A stretch of 64,000 bases of DNA, from NCBI GenBank assembly GCA_947853665.1, contig CANTXF010000012.1, positions 1-64,000 on the forward strand, in the 5' to 3' direction. The position numbers and the translations under genes were made by a program. The stretch is from an uncultured Deferribacterales bacterium (lineage in GTDB: Bacteria; Chrysiogenota; Deferribacteres; Deferribacterales; Mucispirillaceae). Under the pieces are notes generated by a model. The model saw only the letters and a list, made by a program, of their open reading frames with translations. It did not search any database and was not told where the DNA came from. Position 1 is the stretch's first letter. Each line of letters opens with the position of its first letter. Positions 8,405-16,452 of the stretch are shown here, piece after piece.

Positions 8405-8436
8405 AAAAAAAGGGGAGGCGCCCTCCCCTGTATTTT
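8405..8436 (+). terminator. hairpin terminator after ribB
   Basis: A GGGGAGG/CCTCCCC stem with a CGC loop (8412-8429) is preceded by an A-run and followed by TGTATTTT. It could work in both directions. Confidence 0.6.
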
Positions 8437-8448
8437 CATACTTTATTA

Positions 8449-8637
8449 CCCTTATGCGGATCAATATAAAGTTATGGAAAATATTTATAATATATCAATA
8501 AACAATAAGACTAAAAGCCTCCGGCAAGGCGCGTCTGAAAGGGGCTTGCGCATAAGTTTACCTTGCCGGAGCGGGTCTTATTTTTGATACCTTAAGAGCA
8601 TTATTATAATTATTTGCCATAACTGCCTGCGTTAAGG
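8449..8637. repeat. dispersed MITE-like repeat, copy B
   Basis: A complete copy in the opposite orientation to copy A. Terminal arms are 8449-8492 and 8600-8637 and share AGTTATGG.AAAT..TTATAAT; TA borders both ends. Inside are nested inverted repeats: AATAAGAC (8504-8511) with GTCTTATT (8575-8582), and CTCCGGCAAGG (8519-8529) with CCTTGCCGGAG (8561-8571). Confidence 0.8.
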
Positions 8638-8658
8638 TATATACGCCTTTTCACATTC

Positions 8659-9063
8659 TCAAGGCTTAAAAATCTTTGGAGACCCTCCATAAATATCCGA
8701 TATGACGGCGGTTACTTCGTCCATATAAAATATCTCGAAATTCGGGTCATCGCCTTTTTTGTATATGGAGCCGGAAACATCGCTTTGCTCCACTATCTTT
8801 TCTTTAAATGCCGGGTCTTTCACAAACACGGCCCTGCCGGAAATTCTCACCCAGTCGAACGTAGGGCTGGAAGCTGATATTTCAAGCCAGGGATTATTCA
8901 AAAGCTCCTTATAAACGCTTTTCCCGGAACCTACCGCAAAATAGAACCGCCCGTCCACAATAGCCAGCATCATAAAGGGCCTTACCCGGGGCCGGCCGTT
9001 TTCGTCCACCGTGGCAAGATACTGCACAGTATTTTCCGACAGAAATTTATATACTTCTTCCAT
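8659..9063 (-). CDS. pyridoxamine 5'-phosphate oxidase-like flavoprotein
   Basis: A 134-residue single-domain protein of the PNPOx-like split-barrel superfamily, which commonly bind FMN or F420. Typical features are the N-terminal LATVDENGRPRVRPFM strand pair, GRFYFAVGSGKSVYKEL and the WVRISGRAVFV strand. I use ATG 9063, which has AGAGGA six bases upstream; an ATG at 9081 would add six residues. It lies 36 bases downstream of a nitroreductase-family gene, so both are probably co-transcribed. No specific substrate can be named. The gene is close to ribB, but that link to flavin supply is only suggestive. Confidence 0.75.
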   Translation of the reverse strand: MEEVYKFLSENTVQYLATVDENGRPRVRPFMMLAIVDGRFYFAVGSGKSVYKELLNNPWLEISASSPTFDWVRISGRAVFVKDPAFKEKIVEQSDVSGSIYKKGDDPNFEIFYMDEVTAVISDIYGGSPKIFKP

Positions 9064-9099
9064 ATTTCCTCTTTTTATCAATAAGCCGAAAGCCGGCGC

Positions 9100-9696
9100 T
9101 TACTTAAAAATTTTTACCCTGCCTTCTAACGGTAGAGACCTTTTTTCCGGAGCCGGAGCCGTCGGCCTGCCGAAAGGCATCTGGGAGATCAGCTTCCAAT
9201 CATCGGGGATTGAAAAGGCCTCCCGCACTTTATCGTCTATAATGGGATTATAATGCTGGAGGGAAGCGCCCATGCCTTCGGCCGCAAGCCATGTCCATAC
9301 CATGTATTGGAGCATACCGCTTGACTGATAAGACCATAACGAAAAATTATCCTTATAGGAAGGGAACTGCTCTTCCAGCTTTCTCACGACGGACTGGTCC
9401 TCGAAAAAAAGCACGGTGCCGTACCCGGCGGCGAAGGATTTAACCTTCTTTTCCGTAGGGCCGAATTTATCGGCGGGAACCCGCAGCCTTAAAGTCTCCA
9501 TTACTATATCCCACAGTTTCTTATGGTTTTCCCCGAACAGAACGGCCACTCTGGCGCTTTGGCTGTTAAAGGACGAAGGAGCTTCCAGCACGGCGTTATT
9601 TACTATTTCTATTATCCTGTCGTCAGAAACAGTGCTTTCACCGGATATGGAGTATCTGGATCTTCTATCTTTAACGGCTTCGTAAAAACTTTTCAT
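9100..9696 (-). CDS. nitroreductase-family protein
   Basis: The 198-residue protein belongs to the FMN-dependent nitroreductase superfamily, close to the HBN1/YfkO-like short group. The N-terminal MKSFYEAVKDRRSRYSISG with the RRS FMN-phosphate contact, APSSFNSQSARV, SSGMLQYMVWTWLAAEGMGASLQHYNP and MPFGRPTAPAPEKRSLPLE near the C-terminus are characteristic. AAGGAG precedes the ATG. Such enzymes reduce nitro compounds, quinones or activated alkenes with NAD(P)H; the natural substrate is unknown. It is the first gene of a two-gene unit with the PNPOx-like protein. Confidence 0.82.
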   Translation of the reverse strand: MKSFYEAVKDRRSRYSISGESTVSDDRIIEIVNNAVLEAPSSFNSQSARVAVLFGENHKKLWDIVMETLRLRVPADKFGPTEKKVKSFAAGYGTVLFFEDQSVVRKLEEQFPSYKDNFSLWSYQSSGMLQYMVWTWLAAEGMGASLQHYNPIIDDKVREAFSIPDDWKLISQMPFGRPTAPAPEKRSLPLEGRVKIFK

Positions 9697-9731
9697 AACA
9701 TTCTCCTTGAAATAAAATATAAATCAGCTAT

Positions 9732-9989
9732 CCCCTGACGAAGATAGTTATTGTAAATGATCGGGCGGCTCATCTGCCGACAAAGATAGTTATGGAAAAT
9801 AACTATACTGCCGGCTCATCATGCGCGGCAAGCATTTATAATAAGACCCGCTCCATACAAGGCACAATCAAGGCCAGGCCGCCAGAATGCGCCTTATGAA
9901 AACGCTTTTGCTGCGGTTATTCATATCGCCGTGCAAGCCTCCGTATTATAAACATTTCCCGCCGCTTTGCATTGATCTATGTAAAGAGT
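9732..9989. repeat. dispersed MITE-like repeat, copy C
   Basis: Left arm CCCCTGACGAAGATAGTTAT and right arm around TATAAACATTTCCCGCCG to 9989, in the orientation of copies A and D. A second AGATAGTTATGG at about 9783 suggests a partial duplication of the left end. TA borders the ends. The copy is followed by the conserved flank TATGGCTTGC and lies head-to-tail with copy D. Confidence 0.7.
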
Positions 9990-10017
9990 ATGGCTTGCAA
10001 AAAAAATAGGCGGCTAT

Positions 10018-10229
10018 CCCCTAACGCAGATAGTTATGGCAAATGATCATAATAATGCTGCGCACCGTCAAAAACATTCATAATAAGACCAGCGCTGCAC
10101 GGCAAACTTATGCGAAAGCCCCTTTAGACAGCGCCTGGCCAAGCACTTTTAGTCTTATTATTCATTGCCGCGGGCAAGCCGCCGTACTATAAACATTTCC
10201 CGCCGTTTTGCGCTGATCTATGCAGGGGG
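10018..10229. repeat. dispersed MITE-like repeat, copy D (best preserved)
   Basis: Left arm 10018-10056 begins CCCCTAACGCAGATAGTTAT; right arm 10187-10229 is its imperfect reverse complement. Internal AATAAGAC (10082-10089) pairs with GTCTTATT (10152-10159). The reverse complement of this copy aligns with copy B along most of its length. Confidence 0.8.
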
Positions 10230-10325
10230 CATGGCTTGCGAAAAAATATAATATATCCTCACTGCACCGATAATCCGGGCGCGCCGCCTTTTCTTCGCCA
10301 TAAAAGCTCTTTTACGCGGCAGCAT

Positions 10326-10355
10326 AATAAAAAACCCATTTCACAAGGAAATGGG
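10326..10355 (-). terminator. Rho-independent terminator of the flhG-cheW/cheZ unit
   Basis: On the minus strand CCCATTTC/GAAATGGG with a five-base loop (10355-10335) is followed by an uninterrupted T-run (A-run at 10328-10334 on the plus strand). It lies about 60 bases past the stop of the CheW-CheZ gene. Confidence 0.85.
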
Positions 10356-10417
10356 CATAAATATCACATTACGCAAAAAGAATACCCCTGCGCGGAAAAT
10401 ATCCGCCGCCGAAAATT

Positions 10418-12130
10418 TCAGGCTAACCCGTAATCTTCAAGCAGTTTTTCCGCCCGTTTATCGCTTTTAGGCTGCTGCACCTGCAAAAAGCCCACGATAG
10501 CGCCTATTCTCGCGCCCATATCCTCTATGGATTTGATGACCTTGCGCAGCTTTTGTTCCGTAATATCCTGAAATTCAAGAGCTTCCAGTATCTTAAAGCC
10601 AAGCTCCTCCGCTTTGGAAAGGTTGCCGCAGGTTTTGGCGTAAAGCTCGTTGAACTCCGCCTCGTGCTCTTTATCCGCCAGGCTTTTGAGCTTTTTAATA
10701 TCTTCTATGAAATCCTTGTAAAAACCGGACATACTGTCTGAAGCGTCCATAAGATTAAAGGCGGCTTTTTCCGTAGTGTCGTTTACGTCCTCCAGCACGG
10801 AAGCCACATTGGGGATAGCCTCCTGAGACGCTTTTATAAACGGATTTATTTCGTCGACCTTGGTTTTAGTATCTATGATAAGCCGGAGCAGCTCGCCGAT
10901 CTCCCCTTTTATATCAAGGTTAAGGCTTGCAGGCTCCTCGCCGGAAATGATCTTGTCGGCTATGCGCTTTAACTCTTTTATGGATACCCTGACGGATTCG
11001 GAATCGGTTTTCGCTTCGGCTTCCGAAATAACCGGCCCGTCTACGACATTGTCGGGAGAGACGGATACGGACGGTTCCCCGTCATTTTTTTTTTCCGTTT
11101 CGCCCCTTTCTTCCCGGTGGCGGCGGTTAAGCTCGTCCGTTTCGGCTTCCCTTTTGGCAAGCTCCTGAGCTATGAGAGAATCCAGGTCTCCCTGGTCTAT
11201 ATGCTGGTCGTTATCTTCCGCCGTTTTAAAAATGGCGGAGCTTTGGGCAAGAGCGTCGGCTAAAACTTCTTCACTGCTTGGCTGAGAGCCCGTTCTTTTT
11301 TTTTTATTCAGTTCTTCAGTCTCGGCTTCCCTTTTGGCAAGCTCTTTCGCGATAAGGGCGTCGATATCCCCCTCTACCTCCGCGTCGGCGGATGCGGCGG
11401 CTTCTTCCACCGGGGCTGCGGAAACGGGAGCTTCTTCCTTTATCTCCGATATTACGGGAGAAGGGACCTCATCCGGCCTGGGAAGGTCGTCCTTAACGGG
11501 AGTTTCATGGGCGGAGATTTCCTCCTCCGGCTCGTCGTGCACGGATATTGCGGGAATCTCCTCCTGGGGCTGAACCGCCGGAGCAGGAGCGGGAAGCTGC
11601 TGATTTTTAGCGGAGGAACCGAGCATTTTCTTGCGCAGCTCGCTTTCTATATGCTCCCCGCTTTCGTTAAGCACCCGGTCAATGTCCAGAAGCATTATAA
11701 GGCGGGAGTCGTATTTGCATATACCGAGGATATATTCCTGGCCTATGGAGCCTACAAGGGGAGGCGTAGGCTCCACCATGGATTTGCGTATTCTTATAAC
11801 TTCCGTAACTTCGTCCACCACGAAGCCTATATACTGCCTTTCAAAACGCACGACGATAATCCTTGTGGATTTGTCGAAATCGCATTTATCCAGACTGAAG
11901 CGCACCCTAAGGTCTATAACGGGGATAACCTTGCCGCGAAGGTTCATAACGCCCAAAATAAAAGAATCCATTCTGGGCACCACGGTAATTTCCACGGTAC
12001 GGATTATTTCCTGAATTTTAAGAACGTCTATGGCGTATTCCTCGTCCCCCAGCTTCATTCCAACAAGCTGGACGACCTCGGCTTCGTCGCTCAATATTTC
12101 GACGTCTTCTTTTTCATGAATTTCATTCAT
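10418..12130 (-). CDS. CheW-CheZ fusion protein with duplicated linker motif
   Basis: The 570-residue protein joins two chemotaxis modules. Residues about 20-160 are a CheW-like adaptor domain (VGMKLGDEEYAIDVLKIQEI, VMNLRGKVIPVIDLR, ILGICKYDSRLIMLLDI). Residues about 170-375 are an acidic, proline-rich linker containing two near-identical 25-residue units (252-276 and 312-336; core LIA.ELAKREAET.ELN). Residues about 375-570 resemble CheZ, the CheY-phosphate phosphatase: FQDITEQKLRKV carries the expected Asp522 and Gln526, and the tail LLEDYGLA resembles the CheY-binding C-terminus of CheZ. The fusion would place CheY-P dephosphorylation at receptor arrays. The gene overlaps flhG by eight bases and is followed by a terminator. 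Domain calls are by eye; the CheZ assignment rests mainly on the DxxxQ helix and tail. Confidence 0.82.
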   Translation of the reverse strand: MNEIHEKEDVEILSDEAEVVQLVGMKLGDEEYAIDVLKIQEIIRTVEITVVPRMDSFILGVMNLRGKVIPVIDLRVRFSLDKCDFDKSTRIIVVRFERQYIGFVVDEVTEVIRIRKSMVEPTPPLVGSIGQEYILGICKYDSRLIMLLDIDRVLNESGEHIESELRKKMLGSSAKNQQLPAPAPAVQPQEEIPAISVHDEPEEEISAHETPVKDDLPRPDEVPSPVISEIKEEAPVSAAPVEEAAASADAEVEGDIDALIAKELAKREAETEELNKKKRTGSQPSSEEVLADALAQSSAIFKTAEDNDQHIDQGDLDSLIAQELAKREAETDELNRRHREERGETEKKNDGEPSVSVSPDNVVDGPVISEAEAKTDSESVRVSIKELKRIADKIISGEEPASLNLDIKGEIGELLRLIIDTKTKVDEINPFIKASQEAIPNVASVLEDVNDTTEKAAFNLMDASDSMSGFYKDFIEDIKKLKSLADKEHEAEFNELYAKTCGNLSKAEELGFKILEALEFQDITEQKLRKVIKSIEDMGARIGAIVGFLQVQQPKSDKRAEKLLEDYGLA

Positions 12131-13025
12131 TTCCTGACCCCTGAAGTTTAGCTATCATCTGGTCGCGTATATCGTCCACGCAGCCTACAGTCTCGCTGTC
12201 CGGAAACCGGACGTAATAAGGTTTAAGCAGTTTGATACACTCGCTTACTTTTTCATCATAAGGTAAAAAGCCAAGTTTTTCAATGGTAATACTCAAATAT
12301 TTATTAACTACGTTTTCAAAGCCGTAGAATACATTAAGCTCCCTTTTGAATTTTACCTGGTTCAGAATCATGCCCGGCCTGAAAGCCGAAACGAAAGATT
12401 TTATCGCCGCCGCCGCCGCTTTATCCACCGCCGCGGCCGCATCTATTATAGACTGGACGCTTGGGAAATTCATGCTTTTGCTGCGGAGCTTTTTATTGAT
12501 TTCGGCAAAATCCCACCGTTTAGACAAAAAACGCTCTATGTGCCTGTATATGGCGACCTTTAAAAAACCGTAGGCGTTTTCTATGGAGGTAGGCTCGCCG
12601 CTCATGACGACTATCTTTATATCGGCCACGTTGAACATATCGACCATATTAAAGCTGGTGCCTGCTCCAAGGTCGAGTATAACGTACTCGTAATCCTCGT
12701 TTTTAAGGCCGGTAAGTATTTTTATCTTTTCAAATTTGGTAATATGGGCCATGCCGAGAACGTCGCCGGAACCGCCTATGAAATCCACCCCGGCGGGGGA
12801 TCTTACTATAACGTCCGAAAGCTCGGAGCGCTCCCTTATATAATTGTAAAGGCCCACGCCCGGAACCTTGAGCCCGACGAAATTGTGAAGATTGGCCCCG
12901 CCCAGGTCCGCGTCAACGAGGAGAACCTTATGCCCGGCGGCGTTAAGAGAAATGGCAAGGCTGGAGGAACAGAAACTTTTACCTACGCCGCCTTTTCCGC
13001 TTGCAATGGATATGAGCTTTGCCAT
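12123..13025 (-). CDS. flhG: MinD/ParA-family ATPase, FlhG-like
   Basis: A 300-residue deviant-Walker ATPase: SGKGGVGKSF at residues 9-18, LLVDADLGGANLH, and YEYVILDLGAGTSFNMVDMF. FlhG proteins set flagellar number with FlhF and the C-ring. The pairing with a chemotaxis gene (eight-base overlap) favours FlhG over cell-division MinD. No amphipathic C-terminal membrane helix of the MinD type is evident; the C-terminal part (about residues 170-300) is not of canonical FlhG sequence and is the least certain portion. It has its own predicted promoter. Confidence 0.78.
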   Translation of the reverse strand: MAKLISIASGKGGVGKSFCSSSLAISLNAAGHKVLLVDADLGGANLHNFVGLKVPGVGLYNYIRERSELSDVIVRSPAGVDFIGGSGDVLGMAHITKFEKIKILTGLKNEDYEYVILDLGAGTSFNMVDMFNVADIKIVVMSGEPTSIENAYGFLKVAIYRHIERFLSKRWDFAEINKKLRSKSMNFPSVQSIIDAAAAVDKAAAAAIKSFVSAFRPGMILNQVKFKRELNVFYGFENVVNKYLSITIEKLGFLPYDEKVSECIKLLKPYYVRFPDSETVGCVDDIRDQMIAKLQGSGNE

Positions 13026-13103
13026 GAACCGCCTTTCGTAAAGTTAGTATTATCAAACGCAAACAAACGCCGCGGCAGACGCCGGCGGCTTATTTTTCTT
13101 CAC

Positions 13104-13132
13104 ATAATAAAGCATATTTCCCTATTTGTAAA
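13104..13132 (-). promoter_or_regulatory. predicted sigma-70 promoter of flhG
   Basis: On the minus strand TTTACA (13132-13127), a 17-base spacer and TATTAT (13109-13104) lie about 80 bases before the flhG ATG. No sigma-28 or sigma-54 flagellar promoter pattern was seen. Confidence 0.6.
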
Positions 13133-13186
13133 TATCTATAATAGCAGGAGACTTTAAAACCCATGCCGCTCTCCCGGAAGGAAAAG

Positions 13187-13630
13187 CTATCCGCCCCGCC
13201 TGAAAGCCTTTGCCAGAAAATAAACAGCAAAATATGTGAACACGCTTAAAATAAGGCCCGCGGCGTGGGTCCCAACAAAAAAAGGCAGAAGCAGCGCCCG
13301 GCCCGTTTCCGCAAGGCCGCTCAGGGTGATGTTATCCCAGTCGAAACCCGCGGCGCTTTCCCTGCCCAGAAGGAACATGCCGAATTTCGTAGTAAGGCCG
13401 AAAATAAAAGGGATAGTTACCGGGTTCGTTATATAGACGCCGATAAGCAGCGGGTAAACCGGCAGATTGAACCAGCCGGAAACAAGAAGGGCCATATAGG
13501 TCTGAAGGCCCACGTAGGGAGAAATGCCTATAAGCATACCGAGGGCCGCCGCCCAGGCTATAACCGAAGGCGGGCGGTCCAGGGTAAACATCATTTTGAA
13601 TTTTTCGCGCAGCTTATCGACGAAAGGCAT
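13187..13630 (-). CDS. DUF2062 membrane protein
   Basis: A 147-residue protein with the DUF2062 pattern: a basic N-terminus (DKLREKFKMMF), SVIAWAAALGMLIGISPYVGLQTYMAL, and the NPVTIPFIFGLTTKFGMFLLG block. Three hydrophobic segments are predicted. The family has no established biochemical role; members often lie beside lipid or envelope genes. It starts 14 bases after the lon stop and is the last gene of the mqnE-to-lon run. Confidence 0.8.
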   Translation of the reverse strand: MPFVDKLREKFKMMFTLDRPPSVIAWAAALGMLIGISPYVGLQTYMALLVSGWFNLPVYPLLIGVYITNPVTIPFIFGLTTKFGMFLLGRESAAGFDWDNITLSGLAETGRALLLPFFVGTHAAGLILSVFTYFAVYFLAKAFRRGG

Positions 13631-13644
13631 CGGCCTGCCTGTTT

Positions 13645-15993
13645 TTATTCCCCGCCGAACATTATGGCGATGCTCGAGACCTCCTCATAATTTTCGACGG
13701 GAATTATTTTAAGGGCAGATTTAACATATTTCGGCAGTTTAATCAAATCGCTTTCGTTTTTTTTGGGTATTATTACCGTTTTCACGCCTATTCTTTTGGC
13801 GGCCAGCAGCTTTTCCTTTAACCCGCCTATGGGAAGGACTTTGCCGGTAATGGTAATTTCGCCAGTCATCGCCACGTCCTTGCGCACCGGCTTGCCTGTC
13901 AGAACCGAAAGCAGGGCGGTGGCCATGGTTATGCCTGCCGAGGGGCCGTCCTTAGGTATGGCTCCCGCGGGAACGTGCAGATGGAAATCGTATTTCCGGA
14001 AATCCTCCGGGTCTATCCCGTATTTTCCCGATATGGTTTTTACGAAGGTAAAAGCCGCCTGGGACGACTCCTTCATCACGTCCCCCAGCATACCGGTAAG
14101 TATAAGGCCGCCTTTGCCCCCGAATCTGGTACATTCCACAAAAAGGACCTCCCCGCCCACAGGAGTCCAGGCAAGGCCCGTAACGATACCCACGTCGTTG
14201 CTTTTAAGCTCGTCCTCGCCTCTGAAAGGCGCGGGGCCAAGATATTTCGTCAGGCTGCGGGGCGTTACCTTAAAAGAAGTCCCCTTGCCTTCCACGATAA
14301 GACGCCCGATTTTACGGCACACCTTGCCCGCGGTCTGCTCCAGCTTCCTTAAGCCGCTTTCCCTCGTGTAGCCCTCTATCATGGCAAGGACGGCCTGGCG
14401 CTCGAACCTGACGTTGCCGCTTTTAAGGCCGTTTTCCTTTATCTGCCGGGGAATTATATATTTCTCGGCTATCGCCAGCTTCTCTTCCTCCGTATAGCCG
14501 GGTATGGTTATTATCTCCATACGGTCTTTAAGGGGAGCCGGTATGGGGTCGAGGAAATTGGCGGTCGTAATAAAAAGCACGTTGCTCAAATCAAAGGGCA
14601 CGGCCAGATAATGGTCGGTAAAGGCCGAATTCTGCACCGGGTCCAGCACCTCAAGCAGGGCCGAGGCCGGGTCTCCCCTGAAATCGCTGCCGAGTTTGTC
14701 TATCTCGTCCAAAACGAACACAGGGTTGTTGGTGCCGGCGTTTTTTATGCCCTGGGCTATTTTTCCCGGCATGGCGCCTATATAAGTGCGCCTGTGGCCC
14801 CTTATTTCCGCCTCGTCACGCACTCCGCCCATGCTCATGCGCACAAACTGCCTGCCCATGGCCCTGGCTATGGAGCGGCCCAGAGAAGTTTTACCCACCC
14901 CGGGAGGGCCAACAAGGCACAATATGGGGCTTTTCATTTCCGCGTTAAGCTTCCTGAGGGCGAGAAAGTCCAGAATCCTGTCCTTTACTTCCTCAAGGCC
15001 GTAATGGTCCTCGTTAAGGACTTTCATGGCGTGCTTTATGTCAAGGTTATCCGCCGTGGCCTTTTTCCAGGGCATATCAGTAAGCCAGTCCAGATAAGTG
15101 CGCACCACGTTGGCTTCGGCGCTGTCCTGATGCATGCGGGAAAGCCTGGCAAGCTGTTTTTCCGCTTCGGCCTTAACGTCTTTGGGCATTTTGGCCCGCT
15201 TTATCTTTTTGGAGAATTCCTCCGTTTCCCTGTCGGCCAGATCGTCCTCTCCCAGCTCCCTTTTTATGGCTTTAAGCTGTTCTCTGAGGAAATACTCCCT
15301 CTGGCCCTTGTCTATCTCGCCTTTCGCGTCCGTAAATATTTTCTGCTGGACTTCCAGTATGGATATTTCCCTGTTGAGAAATTCGCTTACCTTATCCAGC
15401 CGTTTGCCGGGAGAATCAAGCTCCAGTATGCCTTGAGCCTCCTCCAGTTTAAGCCCCAGGTTGGCGGCTATTATATCGGCCAGCTTGCCGGCGTCCCCTA
15501 TGGTTTCGAGCACTGCCAGCAGATCGGGCAATATGGGTTTTCCCAGGTTTACAGCGTGGGCAAGCTGTTCCTTTACATGGCGCACGCGGGCTTCCGTCGT
15601 AAGGTCGTTTTCGTCGGAGGCGCCGTCGCCGAATTCCGCCACTTTTACCTTATAGCAGGGCGTTTCCTGCCTGTATTCCTCTATCTTGCCGCGGCGCAGG
15701 CCCTGAACTAATATCTTTACCTTGCCGTCGGGCAGCTTCATCATCCTGAGTATCGTGGCGATAGTGCCCACCCCGTATATTTCCCCGGGTCTCGGGTCTT
15801 CGTCCGCCGGGTTTTTCTGGCACGCGAGAAAAAGTATATGGTCCGCGTTCAAAGCCTCGTCTACGGCGGCCTTGCTCGACTGCCTGCCTATTATGAGAGG
15901 GATCACCATATAGGGAAACACAACGATATCCCTTACCGGCAGCATAGGTATGCTTTCCTGAATTTTTACTTCTCTATCAATATTTTCCAACAC
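13645..15993 (-). CDS. lon: ATP-dependent protease Lon
   Basis: The 782-residue protein has the full LonA layout: N-terminal substrate-binding domain (IPMLPVRDIVVFPYMVIPL), a long helical region, an AAA+ module with Walker A GPPGVGKTS (362-370) and Walker B VFVLDEIDKL, and a protease domain with Ser685 in PKDGPSAGI and Lys728 in GGLKEKLLAAKR. It degrades misfolded and regulatory proteins in the cytoplasm. The start is GTG at 15993 with GGAGG upstream. It lies 14 bases after an hsp20 gene; no CIRCE element was seen near either gene. Confidence 0.98.
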   Translation of the reverse strand: MLENIDREVKIQESIPMLPVRDIVVFPYMVIPLIIGRQSSKAAVDEALNADHILFLACQKNPADEDPRPGEIYGVGTIATILRMMKLPDGKVKILVQGLRRGKIEEYRQETPCYKVKVAEFGDGASDENDLTTEARVRHVKEQLAHAVNLGKPILPDLLAVLETIGDAGKLADIIAANLGLKLEEAQGILELDSPGKRLDKVSEFLNREISILEVQQKIFTDAKGEIDKGQREYFLREQLKAIKRELGEDDLADRETEEFSKKIKRAKMPKDVKAEAEKQLARLSRMHQDSAEANVVRTYLDWLTDMPWKKATADNLDIKHAMKVLNEDHYGLEEVKDRILDFLALRKLNAEMKSPILCLVGPPGVGKTSLGRSIARAMGRQFVRMSMGGVRDEAEIRGHRRTYIGAMPGKIAQGIKNAGTNNPVFVLDEIDKLGSDFRGDPASALLEVLDPVQNSAFTDHYLAVPFDLSNVLFITTANFLDPIPAPLKDRMEIITIPGYTEEEKLAIAEKYIIPRQIKENGLKSGNVRFERQAVLAMIEGYTRESGLRKLEQTAGKVCRKIGRLIVEGKGTSFKVTPRSLTKYLGPAPFRGEDELKSNDVGIVTGLAWTPVGGEVLFVECTRFGGKGGLILTGMLGDVMKESSQAAFTFVKTISGKYGIDPEDFRKYDFHLHVPAGAIPKDGPSAGITMATALLSVLTGKPVRKDVAMTGEITITGKVLPIGGLKEKLLAAKRIGVKTVIIPKKNESDLIKLPKYVKSALKIIPVENYEEVSSIAIMFGGE

Positions 15994-16007
15994 CAGCCTC
16001 CATAATT

Positions 16008-16394
16008 CTAATTTTCGGCCAAAGCGATATGGAGCACCCCTCCGTCGAGGAGCGCTTCGTACCGGTAGGCGTCGAAAGGTAGTCTGAATACTCTTTTAAA
16101 AGACGGGAAATGCCTTTCAAGGCGGATAAGCTCGTAGCCGCGGTAAATGTTCCTTCCGCGCTTCAAACCCTCTATAACGACGAAACAGTCGTAAACGTAA
16201 ACGGAAATATCCTCCGGCGACATACCCGGAACGTCGGCGAATATATGCGCCACTCCGTTCCTTATTATAACGTCCACGGGAGGGAAAGCGTCGGCCAGCT
16301 TATCGTAAGCCGCGCTTCTGGCAAGCTCCGGAGAGTTGCCCTGAACGCATTTTATTATTTTGACGTTGCTTATTATAGCTAAAAAATCAGACAT
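16008..16394 (-). CDS. small heat-shock protein (Hsp20/alpha-crystallin)
   Basis: A 128-residue protein with an alpha-crystallin domain: VDVIIRNGVAHIFADVPGMSPEDISVYV through FKRVFRLPFDAYRYEALLDGGVLHIALAEN. I start it at ATG 16394 because GGGGGA lies just upstream; a longer frame to 16472 would overlap galU. The protein ends directly after the last beta-strand, so the usual C-terminal extension with an I-x-I/V motif is missing, which may change oligomer assembly. Located just upstream of lon, it fits a holdase role in the same proteostasis unit. Confidence 0.85.
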   Translation of the reverse strand: MSDFLAIISNVKIIKCVQGNSPELARSAAYDKLADAFPPVDVIIRNGVAHIFADVPGMSPEDISVYVYDCFVVIEGLKRGRNIYRGYELIRLERHFPSFKRVFRLPFDAYRYEALLDGGVLHIALAEN

Positions 16395-16452
16395 AAGTCC
16401 CCCATGGCCGCCGATGCGAAAGCATGAGGGAAAAACGCCGGGATCGGAGCCG

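Noticed and set aside
13104-13132. Sigma-28 or sigma-54 flagellar promoter for flhG
   Set aside because: No TAAA-N15-GCCGATAA or TGGCAC-N5-TTGC pattern was seen; a sigma-70-like pair fits better.
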